Source: Methylobacter marinus A45
GTDB lineage: Bacteria; Pseudomonadota; Gammaproteobacteria; Methylococcales; Methylomonadaceae
Assembly (NCBI RefSeq): GCF_000383855.1
Contig: NZ_KB912877.1
Location: forward strand, 1,937,285 to 2,001,284
Direction: 5' to 3'
Length of the DNA: 64,000 bases
A program made the position numbers and the translations under genes. Numbering within the stretch: position 1 is the first letter of the stretch; each line of letters opens with the position of its first letter. Of the stretch, positions 26,834 to 39,217 are shown in pieces. The notes below the pieces were generated by a model that had not been told where the DNA came from, made no database searches, and saw only the letters and a list, made by a program, of their open reading frames with translations.

Positions 26834-27346
26834 TTATTTTTTCTGCTCCGGTTTCCCGGCATTTGGGGTTTTCGACGGGGTATCTTCAATCGGCCTGTCG
26901 CCCTCTTCCCTGGCGCCGGCTTTTTCGAGCAGCTTGATGATGGCTTCGCCGCTGGTTTTTTGGGCTTTCACCATGACCGTGACGTTTTGCTTGTCGGCCG
27001 CGTTGACATCGGCGCCGGCGGCAATTAATAAGCTGACGATGGCTTCATGACCGAATACCAGCGCATCCATCAATGCCGTGTTGCCGGCGTTGTCGGCCAG
27101 ATTGACGTTGGCGCCGTATCCGAGCAGGGTTTTGACGATGCGCCGGTTGCCGCTGAAACTCGCGGCCATCAAAGCCGTGCGCTGGCTGGCCGTTCTGCCG
27201 TTGACATCGATGCCCTGCGCCAGCAGGGACTCCACTCTTTCAACCTTGCCCGTCATCGCCGCCGCGAACAAGTCGTTGATATCCTCCGCGTAAGCCATAT
27301 CGGACAATGCGAACCCCAGGATAAAACAGACGGCTTTGTATTTCAT
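26834..27346 (-). CDS. Periplasmic ankyrin-repeat protein
   Basis: A 170-residue protein with a signal peptide (VCFILGFALSDMAYAE) and three or four ankyrin repeats of about 33 residues. Typical patterns are GNTALMDALVFGHEAIVSLL and RTALMAASFSGNRRIVKTLL. The C-terminal tail is charged and proline-rich (GDRPIEDTPSKT). Ankyrin repeats mediate protein contact, so a binding role in the periplasm is inferred, with no known partner. It is likely co-transcribed with mpl and divergent from apaG. Confidence 0.85.
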   Translation of the reverse strand: MKYKAVCFILGFALSDMAYAEDINDLFAAAMTGKVERVESLLAQGIDVNGRTASQRTALMAASFSGNRRIVKTLLGYGANVNLADNAGNTALMDALVFGHEAIVSLLIAAGADVNAADKQNVTVMVKAQKTSGEAIIKLLEKAGAREEGDRPIEDTPSKTPNAGKPEQKK

Positions 27347-27418
27347 GCGGAATAGGTGCTTGCGTTTAGTGGTAAGTTACGATCAAATAGCTACGTTATT
27401 AATCTATATCATCTAATA

Positions 27419-27796
27419 ATGAGCGAAAAAAATAAAATATTAGTTGAAGCCAAGCCGCATTTCATCGAAGCGCAGTCTTCTCCTGATGAGAACCGCTATG
27501 TTTTCGCCTATACGATTACGATTACTAATATCGGCGAAATTCCGGCCAAGCTGCTGACGCGCCACTGGCTGATCACCGATGCCAACGGCAAGGTTCAGGA
27601 AGTCAGGGGCGAAGGGGTGATCGGCGAGCAGCCTTATATCAAGCCCGGTGAAACCTTCCGCTACACCAGCGGCGCCATGATAGAGACGCCGGTCGGCACG
27701 ATGCAGGGCAATTACACGATGCATTCCGATGAGGGTTATGATTTCGATGCCGCCATTCCCCGGTTCACGCTATCCATCCCCAGAACCCTGCACTAG
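27419..27796 (+). CDS. apaG: ApaG protein
   Basis: A 125-residue ApaG protein with an immunoglobulin-like fold, function unclear, usually encoded beside apaH. The start is the ATG at 27419 (MSEKNKILVEAKPHFIE), since the upstream extension to 27356 has no family likeness. The conserved signatures YTITITNIGE, LLTRHWLITDANG and GVIGEQPYIKPGE are present, with YTSGAMIETPVG following. It is 4 bp from apaH. Confidence 0.95.
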   Translation: MSEKNKILVEAKPHFIEAQSSPDENRYVFAYTITITNIGEIPAKLLTRHWLITDANGKVQEVRGEGVIGEQPYIKPGETFRYTSGAMIETPVGTMQGNYTMHSDEGYDFDAAIPRFTLSIPRTLH

Positions 27797-27800
27797 TTAA

Positions 27801-28640
27801 ATGTCCATCTATGCCATCGGCGATATTCAGGGTTGTTTTGATGAGCTGTTAAGACTGCTGGACGCCATCGCTTTCAATGAAAACACGGACCAGTTGTGGT
27901 TCGCGGGCGATCTGGTCAACCGCGGGCCGAAGTCGCTGGAAACATTGCGCTTCGTCAAGGGGCTCGGCGACGCCGCCGTGACCGTGCTCGGCAACCACGA
28001 TCTGCATTTGCTGGCCGCGGCCTGCTCGCCAAGACCGCCCGGCAAGCACGATACGCTGGCTCAGGTGCTGGACGCGCCGGACCGCGATGAATTGCTAGAC
28101 TGGCTCAGGCACCGCCCGCTGTTCCATTACAACGACAAATTCTGTCTGCTACATGCCGGCCTGCCGCCGCAATGGGATTTCAACAAGACCCGGAAGATGG
28201 CCGTATTTGCCGAGAAAGCCTTAAGAGGCCCAGACTATCAGCGCCTGTTAACGCACATGTATGGCAACAAGCCCGATATCTGGTCGCCGACGCTGACCGG
28301 CCTGGCCAAACTGCGGTTTATCATCAATTGCTTCACGCGCATGCGCTATTGCGATGCCTACGGTCGCCTGGATTTCATCCATAGCGGGCCTGTCGGCTCC
28401 CAACCTGAAAAACTGATACCCTGGTTTCAGGTGCCTAACCGCAAAAACGCCGGCATGCGCATCATCTTCGGCCACTGGTCCACTTTGGGCTATTATGAGG
28501 GCCAAAATTGCTACGCCATCGATACAGGCTGTCTTTGGGGAGGTCAGCTGACCGCCTTGAAGCTGGGCGAGCCCGTGCAGCGTTTCAGTATCGATTGCCC
28601 CGGCGCCAAAAAGCCCGACAAGGTTTACTCGGTCTGTTAG
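27801..28640 (+). CDS. apaH: Symmetrical diadenosine tetraphosphatase ApaH
   Basis: Hydrolyses Ap4A to two ADP, and can remove Np4 caps from RNA. The 279-residue metallophosphatase starts MSIYAIGDIQGCFDELL, with the metal ligands in GDIQG, WFAGDLVNRGP and VLGNHDLHLL, and the later FGHWSTLGYY and AIDTGCLWGG motifs. Operon with apaG; folA lies two genes further in the opposite direction, echoing the E. coli folA-apaH-apaG cluster. Confidence 0.97.
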   Translation: MSIYAIGDIQGCFDELLRLLDAIAFNENTDQLWFAGDLVNRGPKSLETLRFVKGLGDAAVTVLGNHDLHLLAAACSPRPPGKHDTLAQVLDAPDRDELLDWLRHRPLFHYNDKFCLLHAGLPPQWDFNKTRKMAVFAEKALRGPDYQRLLTHMYGNKPDIWSPTLTGLAKLRFIINCFTRMRYCDAYGRLDFIHSGPVGSQPEKLIPWFQVPNRKNAGMRIIFGHWSTLGYYEGQNCYAIDTGCLWGGQLTALKLGEPVQRFSIDCPGAKKPDKVYSVC

Positions 28641-28735
28641 GATTCGGCTAAAATAACATTCGATGTCGCCAAGTTAAGGCCTTTTCCGCCCCCGCCCGGC
28701 AAGTCGCGATGAGGGCATCGCTCCCACCATGGCCG

Positions 28736-30433
28736 TCAGTGCACATAAAAATTCCGCATCATGCCCAGATCCTCATGTTCCAGGTTATGGCAGTGATAAA
28801 GGAACAAGCCCTTAAAGTCCTGGAACGGCTTGATGATTTCGATCTCTTCCCCGGGCATGACCAGCACCGTGTCTTTCCAGCCGACATCGATAAAGCCGTG
28901 TCTGACGGTCTCATAGTCTTGCCTGTCGACATGCCCCTCTTTGCGCGACAGCACCTGGAATTGCTGGCCGTGCAGATGGATCGGATGCGCCATCGCCATC
29001 ATCATGCCTCCCATCATGCCCATGCCCCCGCCTCTATCCCCCCTCATCCCCATGCCTCCCCGTCCGCCGCCGTGGCCCATGCCTTCCATGTCATGGCTTT
29101 GCTCTGAAGCCCCCTGTTCCTGATGGGCTTCATGCGGATGGAAGATCTTGATTTTCTTGATCGAGCCCAGCTTGACCTTTTCGATCTCCATGACCTCGTC
29201 CAGCGAAAAAGGCCGCCCGTTCACCAAAGGCCTCATGTGTCTCTCGGTAATCGCAATCGGCAGCGGGTTATCGGCATTATCGACATCGCTTTCGCTCAGC
29301 TTTTTCAAGGACGCCAGCCGCGCCGGCAATTCGGGGGAATCGCCGACTTTCTCGGTGATGTTGAATATCGCGATCGGGAATTTCTCGCCCTGAGCCAGTC
29401 CGCCGCCCATCATCCCCATGCCGCCTCCGCGCATGCGCTGCATACGCTCAAACATCGGCGGCATGGTGCCGCTGAAAGGCAGGCTGTACAGGACCAGCTT
29501 CGAGCCGACCGGACGGCCGCTGAAATCCAGCCATAAATCGTACCGTTCGCTCGGTCCCAACATGATATAGGGCCTGGTCTCGGGCTTTTCCAGCAGACTG
29601 ACGGCGGACCCGATCGCCGTCAGCGGCGTACCGTCATCCCAGCCCAGCTTGTAGATGCGCGAGTTGGAACCATTCAACACCCGGAACCGGTAGGCGCGCG
29701 TTTTGACGGAGAATTCGGCATTGGGCTTGCCGTTGACCAGGATCGTATCGCCCAGAAAGCCTATCATGCGGTCGCGCATGCCGCGCACGTACTGCAGCTG
29801 GCCGTTACGATTGAATTGCTTGTCCTGGATGACCAGCGGCCGGTCGTATTCGCCATCCGGCAGACCCAGCGCTTTTTCGTTTTCATCGGTGACCTTGAGC
29901 AGGCCGGCAAGTCCGAAGTAAACCTGCGGTCCTGTCAGATTATGCGCGTGCGAGTGGTAGAAACTGGAACCGGCGTTGTTCAGGACTTCAAATTCATAGA
30001 CAAAGCGTTCACCGGGTTCGATCGAATACATGGGGTGACCGTCGCTTTTCTGCGGCACATGCATGCCATGCCAGTGTACGATCGAAGGCTCGTACAGATT
30101 ATTGTAGAAGTAGATTCTGACTTTCTGGCCTTTCACGAAACTGAGCGCCGGCCCCAAATAGCTGTCTTCAAACGACTGCACCGTGTTTTCAGGGCCTTTC
30201 AACAATTTTGCGAAGTATTTCTGCACCCTGGTTTCGGCGCCGTTGTTCAGGATAGGCACGAGCACTTCGCGCGCCGAGAATTCGATTTCCACATCGGGTT
30301 TGAAACCCGGCGTCGGAACGCTGCTTGCCGACTTGGGGTTGGCCAGCAGCAGTTCGGGAATCATCGCGGCCGCCGCACCGAAAGCGGAATACTGTAAAAA
30401 CTGACGTCTGCCGTAATCGATTGAATGAATCAT
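28736..30433 (-). CDS. Tat-exported multicopper oxidase with Met/Gly-rich insert
   Basis: A 565-residue three-domain copper oxidase. The N-terminus carries a twin-arginine signal (YGRRQFLQYSAFGAAAAM). Copper ligands are HWHG (residue 120), HSHAHN (160), HPIHLHG (483) and HCHNLEHEDLGMM (547-559), so all four sites are complete. Two Met/Gly-rich segments stand out: MRGGGMGMMGGG near 345, and a longer one near 445-480 with HDMEGMGHGGG and repeated GMGM, directly before HPIHLHG. Such segments in CueO-type enzymes bind Cu(I), so copper detoxification is inferred. Other multicopper families (CopA, SufI) are possible. Confidence 0.93.
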   Translation of the reverse strand: MIHSIDYGRRQFLQYSAFGAAAAMIPELLLANPKSASSVPTPGFKPDVEIEFSAREVLVPILNNGAETRVQKYFAKLLKGPENTVQSFEDSYLGPALSFVKGQKVRIYFYNNLYEPSIVHWHGMHVPQKSDGHPMYSIEPGERFVYEFEVLNNAGSSFYHSHAHNLTGPQVYFGLAGLLKVTDENEKALGLPDGEYDRPLVIQDKQFNRNGQLQYVRGMRDRMIGFLGDTILVNGKPNAEFSVKTRAYRFRVLNGSNSRIYKLGWDDGTPLTAIGSAVSLLEKPETRPYIMLGPSERYDLWLDFSGRPVGSKLVLYSLPFSGTMPPMFERMQRMRGGGMGMMGGGLAQGEKFPIAIFNITEKVGDSPELPARLASLKKLSESDVDNADNPLPIAITERHMRPLVNGRPFSLDEVMEIEKVKLGSIKKIKIFHPHEAHQEQGASEQSHDMEGMGHGGGRGGMGMRGDRGGGMGMMGGMMMAMAHPIHLHGQQFQVLSRKEGHVDRQDYETVRHGFIDVGWKDTVLVMPGEEIEIIKPFQDFKGLFLYHCHNLEHEDLGMMRNFYVH

Positions 30434-30526
30434 TTTTACCCTTCCTTATGCTCGATAGTATGGGTTAACAGACCGGCCTATTCCTTCAATCCCTTCCCGG
30501 CATCAAATCTAACTTAAGCCATTGGT

Positions 30527-31018
30527 TTATTTTATTTTTTCATATTTTATAAAACTGTAGCCGAATCCGGCGTCAGGATCGCTGTCAACATCCTCGCGCG
30601 ACACCTCGGCCCAATGCCGGGTATCGATTTCCGGGAAAAAAGCATCGCCTGAAAATGCCTTATGGATCAAGGTCACATAAAGCGTATCGGCCAACGGCAG
30701 CATCGATTGATAAAGCTCCGAACCGCCAATTACAAAAACTTCCTGGAACTTTCGACAGCAACTTTCCATCGCTGTTTCAATATCGTTAAAAACCAGGCAG
30801 CCTTCCTGCCGATAGGCCGGGTCCCTGCTGATGATCACGTTTGTGCGGCCGGGCAAGGGCCTGCCTATCGATTCATAGGTCTTCCGGCCCATGACAATGG
30901 GCGATCCCATGGTGATCTGTCTGAAGCGTTTAAGGTCGGCCGATAAATGCCACGGCAGCTGATTATTGATGCCGATAACCCGATTGCTAGCCATCGCGAC
31001 GATAAGTGATATTTTCAT
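30527..31018 (-). CDS. folA: Dihydrofolate reductase
   Basis: Reduces dihydrofolate to tetrahydrofolate with NADPH. The 163-residue protein starts MKISLIVAMASNRVIGINNQ, then LPWHLSADLKRFRQIT, MGRKTYESIG, and later EVFVIGGSELYQ, all standard DHFR motifs. thyA, the enzyme that oxidises the cofactor, lies about 1.7 kb away on the same strand. It is divergent from the asparaginase gene with a 62-bp spacer. Confidence 0.97.
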   Translation of the reverse strand: MKISLIVAMASNRVIGINNQLPWHLSADLKRFRQITMGSPIVMGRKTYESIGRPLPGRTNVIISRDPAYRQEGCLVFNDIETAMESCCRKFQEVFVIGGSELYQSMLPLADTLYVTLIHKAFSGDAFFPEIDTRHWAEVSREDVDSDPDAGFGYSFIKYEKIK

Positions 31019-31080
31019 TTTTAATGCACAAATGCTTTGATATTCTTTAAGGTATTATTAACAAACTACTGCATCATACT

Positions 31081-32097
31081 ATGAAAAATATTCTGGTTGT
31101 ATTCACCGGAGGAACAATCGGCTCCACGGCAATCGGCGGCACCATCAGCACCTCCGATGCGGCACCGTACAAATTGATCCAGTTGTTTCAGCAGCACCAC
31201 GCCAGCCGTGAACAGATCAGTTTCCACAGCATCCAGCCCATTCAGATCCTGAGCGAAAATCTCGCGCCAGTGGTCTGGGAAAAGCTTATTGCCGTCATCG
31301 AGGCGCAAGATATCGGCCGCTACGACGGCATCATCATCACCCACGGCACCGACACGCTGGCGTTTACCGCGGCGGCGCTGGATTTGTACTTCAATACGCT
31401 AAATATCCCGATACTGCTGGTTTCCAGTGATCGGCCGCTGGATCATCCCGAAGCCAACGGCCTGCCCAATTTTATCTGCGCCGTTGAATATATCCTGCAG
31501 CGGCACGAGCCGGGCGTGTTTGTCCCCTACACCAACCGCAACCAGACCACGCAGCTGCACCGGGGCACGCGCCTGGCGTCGTCGCTGCAACTGGGCGGCG
31601 ATTTCATGAGCGTGCAGGGCAAAAGCCATTGCCGGTTCGTCAATGGCGCTTTCACGCAAAACGGCTTTACCGACACCCATAAACAGCGCCAGCCCGTGCC
31701 GCTGAAGGCCGATTTTTCCAAGCGCGTGCTGCTGGTCAAGCCGTATCCGGGGCTGGATTATCGCTATATCAATCTGGATGCGGTCGATGTGGTGCTGCAC
31801 GACTTATACCATTCCGGCACGGCCTGTTCCTCGGCGCAATGGGGCGATCAGTTTTCGCTGCTGGTCTTCATCAGGCAATGCCGGGAACGCGGCATCAAAG
31901 TCTATCTGGCGCCGGCGGTGAAATCCGACAACGCCTACGAAAGCACGCGCGAGTTACTGGAAGCGGGCGCGCAAATGCTCTGGAACCTGTCGCTGGAGAC
32001 GGCTTACGTGAAGCTGCTGCTGGCCTACGGCAATTTCAGCGACGAACGGCAGATCATGGACTTTATCGATCGGGATGTGGCCTGCGAGCATGTGTAG
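31081..32097 (+). CDS. ansA: L-asparaginase (type I-like)
   Basis: A 338-residue asparaginase. The nucleophile region is FTGGTIGS with the catalytic threonine, and the second motif is IITHGTDTLAFTA. No signal peptide is present, which suggests the cytoplasmic type I form. The C-terminal half has KVYLAPAVKSDN and the family tail. It is divergent from folA. The gene symbol is by family only; glutaminase activity cannot be excluded. Confidence 0.88.
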   Translation: MKNILVVFTGGTIGSTAIGGTISTSDAAPYKLIQLFQQHHASREQISFHSIQPIQILSENLAPVVWEKLIAVIEAQDIGRYDGIIITHGTDTLAFTAAALDLYFNTLNIPILLVSSDRPLDHPEANGLPNFICAVEYILQRHEPGVFVPYTNRNQTTQLHRGTRLASSLQLGGDFMSVQGKSHCRFVNGAFTQNGFTDTHKQRQPVPLKADFSKRVLLVKPYPGLDYRYINLDAVDVVLHDLYHSGTACSSAQWGDQFSLLVFIRQCRERGIKVYLAPAVKSDNAYESTRELLEAGAQMLWNLSLETAYVKLLLAYGNFSDERQIMDFIDRDVACEHV

Positions 32098-32127
32098 GCC
32101 GGGTTGGAGCTTTAGCGGAAACCCGGC
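32098..32127 (+). terminator. Hairpin directly after the asparaginase stop
   Basis: GCCGGGTT (32098-32105) pairs with AACCCGGC (32120-32127), an 8-bp GC-rich stem starting at the base after the TAG stop. No T-run follows, so it is a weak terminator candidate. Confidence 0.4.
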
Positions 32128-32255
32128 ATCAGGGGCTTCGAAAATGCTGGGATTTAACATGTGCAGAAAAATCTATTGAAAAAAAAACTACTTTAGTGTA
32201 TTTTCATGCATTTGTTTGTTCCTAAAATATTTTTTGATATTGTAAGGTACACTTC

Positions 32256-32288
32256 AAAAAAAGCCTCCCTGTGCTACTCACACAGGGA
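32256..32288 (-). terminator. Intrinsic terminator of the 42-codon gene
   Basis: On the minus strand TCCCTGTG ... CACAGGGA forms an 8-bp stem (32266-32273 with 32281-32288), followed after AGGC by a run of seven T (32262-32256). It is ten bases beyond the stop of the small gene at 32298, an orthodox Rho-independent terminator. Confidence 0.8.
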
Positions 32289-32297
32289 AACAAAGTG

Positions 32298-32426
32298 TTA
32301 TAAAAATTTGCTAATTTTTAAACTGAGAACTAAAGCCAAAATTGCGACTAACAGTCCCATCATCGCGATGATGGCCATTTTATCGCTTGGATTAGCAATC
32401 AGTATTTTCTTCAAAATATCTAGCAT
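32298..32426 (-). CDS. 42-residue small membrane protein
   Basis: A short reading frame with good signals: an AAAAAGGAGA ribosome site 7-8 bases before the ATG at 32426, a clean TAA at 32298, and an intrinsic terminator ten bases later. The product starts MLDILKKILIANPSDKMAII and continues with one hydrophobic helix (AMMGLLVAILALVLSL), ending KISKFL. An amphipathic basic N-terminus followed by a membrane helix is the shape of many small membrane regulators or type I toxins. I do not recognise it. Neighbours are the asparaginase gene and AT-rich DNA with hairpins. Confidence 0.65.
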   Translation of the reverse strand: MLDILKKILIANPSDKMAIIAMMGLLVAILALVLSLKISKFL

Positions 32427-32504
32427 TAAGGAATCTCCTTTTTTACAGGTTAATAATGCTGGTTAATAAACCGTCATCAATTTCAACTTGACGGACCCTT
32501 TAAT

Positions 32505-32537
32505 AAAAGTCGGTTATTGCGAGTAACCGACTTTTTT
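32505..32537. terminator. 12-bp hairpin with T-run, upstream of the 42-codon gene
   Basis: AAAAGTCGGTTA (32505-32516) pairs with TAACCGACTTTT (32524-32535), loop TTGCGAG, followed by TT to 32537. On the plus strand it is a strong intrinsic terminator; on the minus strand it also ends in TTTTATT. It could terminate transcription leaving thyA, or act as a leader attenuator of the small membrane-protein gene at 32426. Confidence 0.7.
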
Positions 32538-32607
32538 CTAGACCTTATTTATTCATAAAAATAAACAAAGGATCATTTGATATTATCAATAGTTATCAGT
32601 CACATTG

Positions 32608-32647
32608 AAAATTAATAATATTAAAGCAGTTTAATATTATTAATTTT
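32608..32647. repeat. Perfect 18-bp all-A/T palindrome
   Basis: Bases 32608-32625 and 32630-32647 are exact reverse complements made only of A and T, with a GCAG loop. It lies in an AT-rich, gene-free stretch of about 330 bp (32427-32754) between the small membrane-protein gene and the thyA stop. Nothing else is recognised in that stretch except the hairpin at 32505. Confidence 0.7.
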
Positions 32648-32754
32648 GAAATCAACACTTGACATGCCAATTTCCTATTTATGGTCGCCAAAGATTATAC
32701 TCAAATCCATTAATTACTAAGCTTCACCCATTCCAACAATCATTCCCTCGTCAA

Positions 32755-33588
32755 TTAAATGGAAATTGGCGCTCTAATAGCCTCATGCGTCTGATAATCG
32801 GCAATCTCGAAATCGTCATACTGATAATCGAAAATTGATGCCGGCCTGCGTTTTATTTTCAGCGTCGGCAGCGCGTAAGGCTGACGCGTCAATTGTAGTT
32901 TGGCCTGTTCCTGATGGTTCAGGTAGAGGTGCACATCACCGCCGGTCCAGATGAAATCGCCGACTGCCAGATCGCTCTGCTGAGCCACCATATGGGTCAA
33001 TAACGCATAACTGGCGATATTGAACGGCACTCCCAGAAACGTATCACAGCTGCGTTGGTAGAGCTGACAGGATAGCTTGCCGTCGGCCACATAGAATTGA
33101 AAAAACGCATGGCAGGGCGCCAGCGCCATTTTGCCCTGGGAGACATTCTGCTGCGGGCTGATGCGCTCATCGGGCAGGTCAGCCACATTCCAGGCCGAGA
33201 CAATAATGCGCCGGCTGTTCGGCGTCTCTTTCAGTTGTTCGACAACCTGTTGGATCTGGTCTATGTGCCGACCGTCAGGCGTCGGCCACGAGCGCCATTG
33301 CCGCCCATACACCGGCCCAAGGTTCCCCTGTTCATCAGCCCATTCATCCCAGATGCTGACCTGATGCTGATGCAGATAAGCCAGATTCGTATCGCCTTTC
33401 AGAAACCACAGCAATTCATGAATGATCGATTTCAGATGGACTTTTTTGGTCGTGATCAGCGGAAAGCCCTGGTCCAGGGCGAAGCGCATCTGATGGCCGA
33501 AAATCGACAGCGTGCCGCTGCCTGTCCTGTCGCCTTTCAGGTGGCCATCCTTAAAGATTTTATCGAGCAGATCAAGATACGGTTTCAT
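32755..33588 (-). CDS. thyA: Thymidylate synthase
   Basis: Makes dTMP from dUMP with methylenetetrahydrofolate. 277 residues; the start [15 protein letters not shown] and [16 protein letters not shown] are typical, and the catalytic cysteine is in [31 protein letters not shown] and [15 protein letters not shown] are further signatures. The start overlaps the lgt stop by 4 bases, so lgt-thyA is a coupled pair, as in E. coli. Confidence 0.98.
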   Translation of the reverse strand: MKPYLDLLDKIFKDGHLKGDRTGSGTLSIFGHQMRFALDQGFPLITTKKVHLKSIIHELLWFLKGDTNLAYLHQHQVSIWDEWADEQGNLGPVYGRQWRSWPTPDGRHIDQIQQVVEQLKETPNSRRIIVSAWNVADLPDERISPQQNVSQGKMALAPCHAFFQFYVADGKLSCQLYQRSCDTFLGVPFNIASYALLTHMVAQQSDLAVGDFIWTGGDVHLYLNHQEQAKLQLTRQPYALPTLKIKRRPASIFDYQYDDFEIADYQTHEAIRAPISI

Positions 33589-34367
33589 GCGCTTTTTCTG
33601 TGGGCAAAATAAAACATCAGGGCGCCGATGATGATCATGGGCGTGGACAGGATCTGGCCCATGGTCACCCAGTCCAGCGCCAGATATCCCAAATGCGCAT
33701 CGGGCATTCTGAAGAATTCGACGAAAAACCGGAAGCAGCCGTACAGCATGACCGCAAGGCCGGTCGTCGCCATGGTCGGCCTGGGCTTGCGGCTATAAAT
33801 CCAGAGAATCGTGAATAACACGATGCCTTCCAGAAACGCCTCGTACAGTTGTGAGGGGTGCCGCGGCAGCGGTCCGCCGTTCGGAAATACCATGCCCCAG
33901 GGCACATCGGTGGTGCGGCCCCACAGTTCCGAGTTGATGAAATTACCGATGCGGCCTGCGCCCAGGCCGATAGGCGCCAGCGGCGCGATGATGTCGGTCA
34001 GCTGCATCATCGTGCACTGTTGTTTCCTGGCGAACAGCCACATCGCGACAAATACGCCCAGCATGCCGCCATGGAACGACATGCCGCCCTGCCAGATCTT
34101 GAACAGGACCAGCGGATCATTCAGAAATTCGCCGAAGCCGTAGAACAGGATATAGCCGATTCTGCCGCCCAGAATCACGCCCAGGGCGCCGTAGGTCACC
34201 AGGTCTTCAATCGCCTCGGGCTTGATGGGCGACCAGGGCTGTTCGGCTCTTTTTTTGCCCAGCACCCAGACGGCGGCAAAGCCGATCAGGTACATCAGGC
34301 CGTACCAGTGAATTTTCAAAGGGCCGATACTAATGGCAATCGGGTCGATATTCGGATAACTCAGCAT
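33585..34367 (-). CDS. lgt: Prolipoprotein diacylglyceryl transferase Lgt
   Basis: Inner-membrane enzyme that transfers diacylglycerol to the lipobox cysteine of prolipoproteins, the first step of lipoprotein maturation. 260 residues with seven membrane helices. Signatures are [15 protein letters not shown] and the Lgt box [16 protein letters not shown]. It serves lipoproteins such as that at 17641. It overlaps thyA by 4 bases and follows gyrB by 2 bp. Confidence 0.97.
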   Translation of the reverse strand: MLSYPNIDPIAISIGPLKIHWYGLMYLIGFAAVWVLGKKRAEQPWSPIKPEAIEDLVTYGALGVILGGRIGYILFYGFGEFLNDPLVLFKIWQGGMSFHGGMLGVFVAMWLFARKQQCTMMQLTDIIAPLAPIGLGAGRIGNFINSELWGRTTDVPWGMVFPNGGPLPRHPSQLYEAFLEGIVLFTILWIYSRKPRPTMATTGLAVMLYGCFRFFVEFFRMPDAHLGYLALDWVTMGQILSTPMIIIGALMFYFAHRKSA

Positions 34368-34369
34368 AA

Positions 34370-37907
<3,538 letters not shown>

Positions 37908-37915
37908 CCGTAATA

Positions 37916-39034
37916 TTACAGCCTCATCGGCATGACAATAAATTTGTAGGAAGAATCATTGGGTTCATCGATGAAGCAAGTGCTGGCATTACTGGCAATA
38001 GTCAATACCGCCAACTCCGAATCCAGGTTGGAGACGGCATCCAGCAAATACTGCGCATTGAAGGCGATCGATAAAGGCTCGCCGGCGTATTCGATAAAAA
38101 GCTCTTCCTCGGCTTCGTCATGCTCGGGATTGTGCGTGCTGATTCTTAAACTGCCGGACGAAATGTCCAGCGTGACGCCCTTGAATTTTTCGTTGGACAG
38201 GATCGCAACGCGGGTTAAAGCTTCCTTCAGTTGCTGTTTTTGAATATGGATCTGATTGAAAAACGCCTGCTGGAACACCTTGCTGAAATCGGGATACTTT
38301 GAATCGACCAGTTTGGCCGAAAACACCAGATTCTTGATAAAGATCCGGATGTTGTTGCCGGAAAACTCGACTCTCAACTCGGCGTCCGGATCATCGAGTA
38401 AACGGCTCAGTTCCAGAACGCCTTTCCTGGGCAGGATGATTCGCGCTTCATAGCCGGTCGCCTGATCCAACTGGTCTTCATAAATCGACAAGCGATGTCC
38501 GTCCGAGGCCACCAGCTTCAATTTGCTGTTGGAAATATGCAGCAACAGGCCGTTCAGATAATAACGGACATCCTGATTGGCCATACAGAATATGGTTTTC
38601 TCCAGCGCCCTTTTAAATTTGCCGGCATTGATAAAGAATTGATGCTCGAATTCCGATTCGGCAAATTCCGGATAATTGTCCGCCGGCAGGCAGCTTAAGG
38701 AAAAGCGGCTGCGGTTGGACAGGATTTTGACTTTCGCACCATCCCTGGCGACATCATCTTCCTGTTCAAATTTGATTTCGGCACCGCTGGGCAATAACCG
38801 GCAGATATCCAGGAATTTTCTCGCCGGAACCGTGATCGATCCGGATGTCGCGGTGCCGATGTCGATTTTGGCCACGATCTGAATCTCCAGATCCGTACCG
38901 GTCAAAATCAGCCGATTGTCTTCGATTACCATCAGCACATTGGAGAGAATCGGCATGGTCTGCCTTTTTTCTATGACGCTGACTATTTGCTGTAGGGGCG
39001 TTAAAAGCTCTTCTCTATTAATAATAAAGTTCAT
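37916..39034 (-). CDS. dnaN: DNA polymerase III sliding clamp (beta)
   Basis: Ring-shaped processivity clamp for DNA polymerase III. 372 residues in three repeated domains. The start MNFIINREELLTPLQQIVSV, then QTMPILSNVLM, and the end YKFIVMPMRL, are standard. It is preceded by a 183-bp spacer with one perfect DnaA box, so its transcription may respond to DnaA. Confidence 0.98.
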   Translation of the reverse strand: MNFIINREELLTPLQQIVSVIEKRQTMPILSNVLMVIEDNRLILTGTDLEIQIVAKIDIGTATSGSITVPARKFLDICRLLPSGAEIKFEQEDDVARDGAKVKILSNRSRFSLSCLPADNYPEFAESEFEHQFFINAGKFKRALEKTIFCMANQDVRYYLNGLLLHISNSKLKLVASDGHRLSIYEDQLDQATGYEARIILPRKGVLELSRLLDDPDAELRVEFSGNNIRIFIKNLVFSAKLVDSKYPDFSKVFQQAFFNQIHIQKQQLKEALTRVAILSNEKFKGVTLDISSGSLRISTHNPEHDEAEEELFIEYAGEPLSIAFNAQYLLDAVSNLDSELAVLTIASNASTCFIDEPNDSSYKFIVMPMRL

Positions 39035-39196
39035 AAAAGAATATTTTTCTGTTATTACTAGCTTGCATGAAACTGTTGATAACTCTAATTATACCTTAAT
39101 AATCAATCAGCTAGCCTGTTATAAATAATGTGTTTAAAGTTGTAACTGCTTGTGTTCCGGCTGTAGTTAAAAACGGGCTGTTAGTAAGGCACCGGT

Positions 39197-39205
39197 TTAT
39201 CCACA
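39197..39205 (+). promoter_or_regulatory. DnaA box in the dnaA-dnaN spacer
   Basis: TTATCCACA, a perfect consensus DnaA box, lies 12 bases downstream of the dnaA stop in the spacer before dnaN. No second consensus box was found in that spacer, so it is more likely regulatory than an origin. Confidence 0.75.
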
Positions 39206-39217
39206 GCTTGTGCACGA

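Noticed and set aside
32206-32466. 86-codon plus-strand frame over the small membrane-protein gene
   Set aside because: It lacks a ribosome site and runs through the intrinsic terminator hairpin; the minus-strand 42-codon gene explains the region better.
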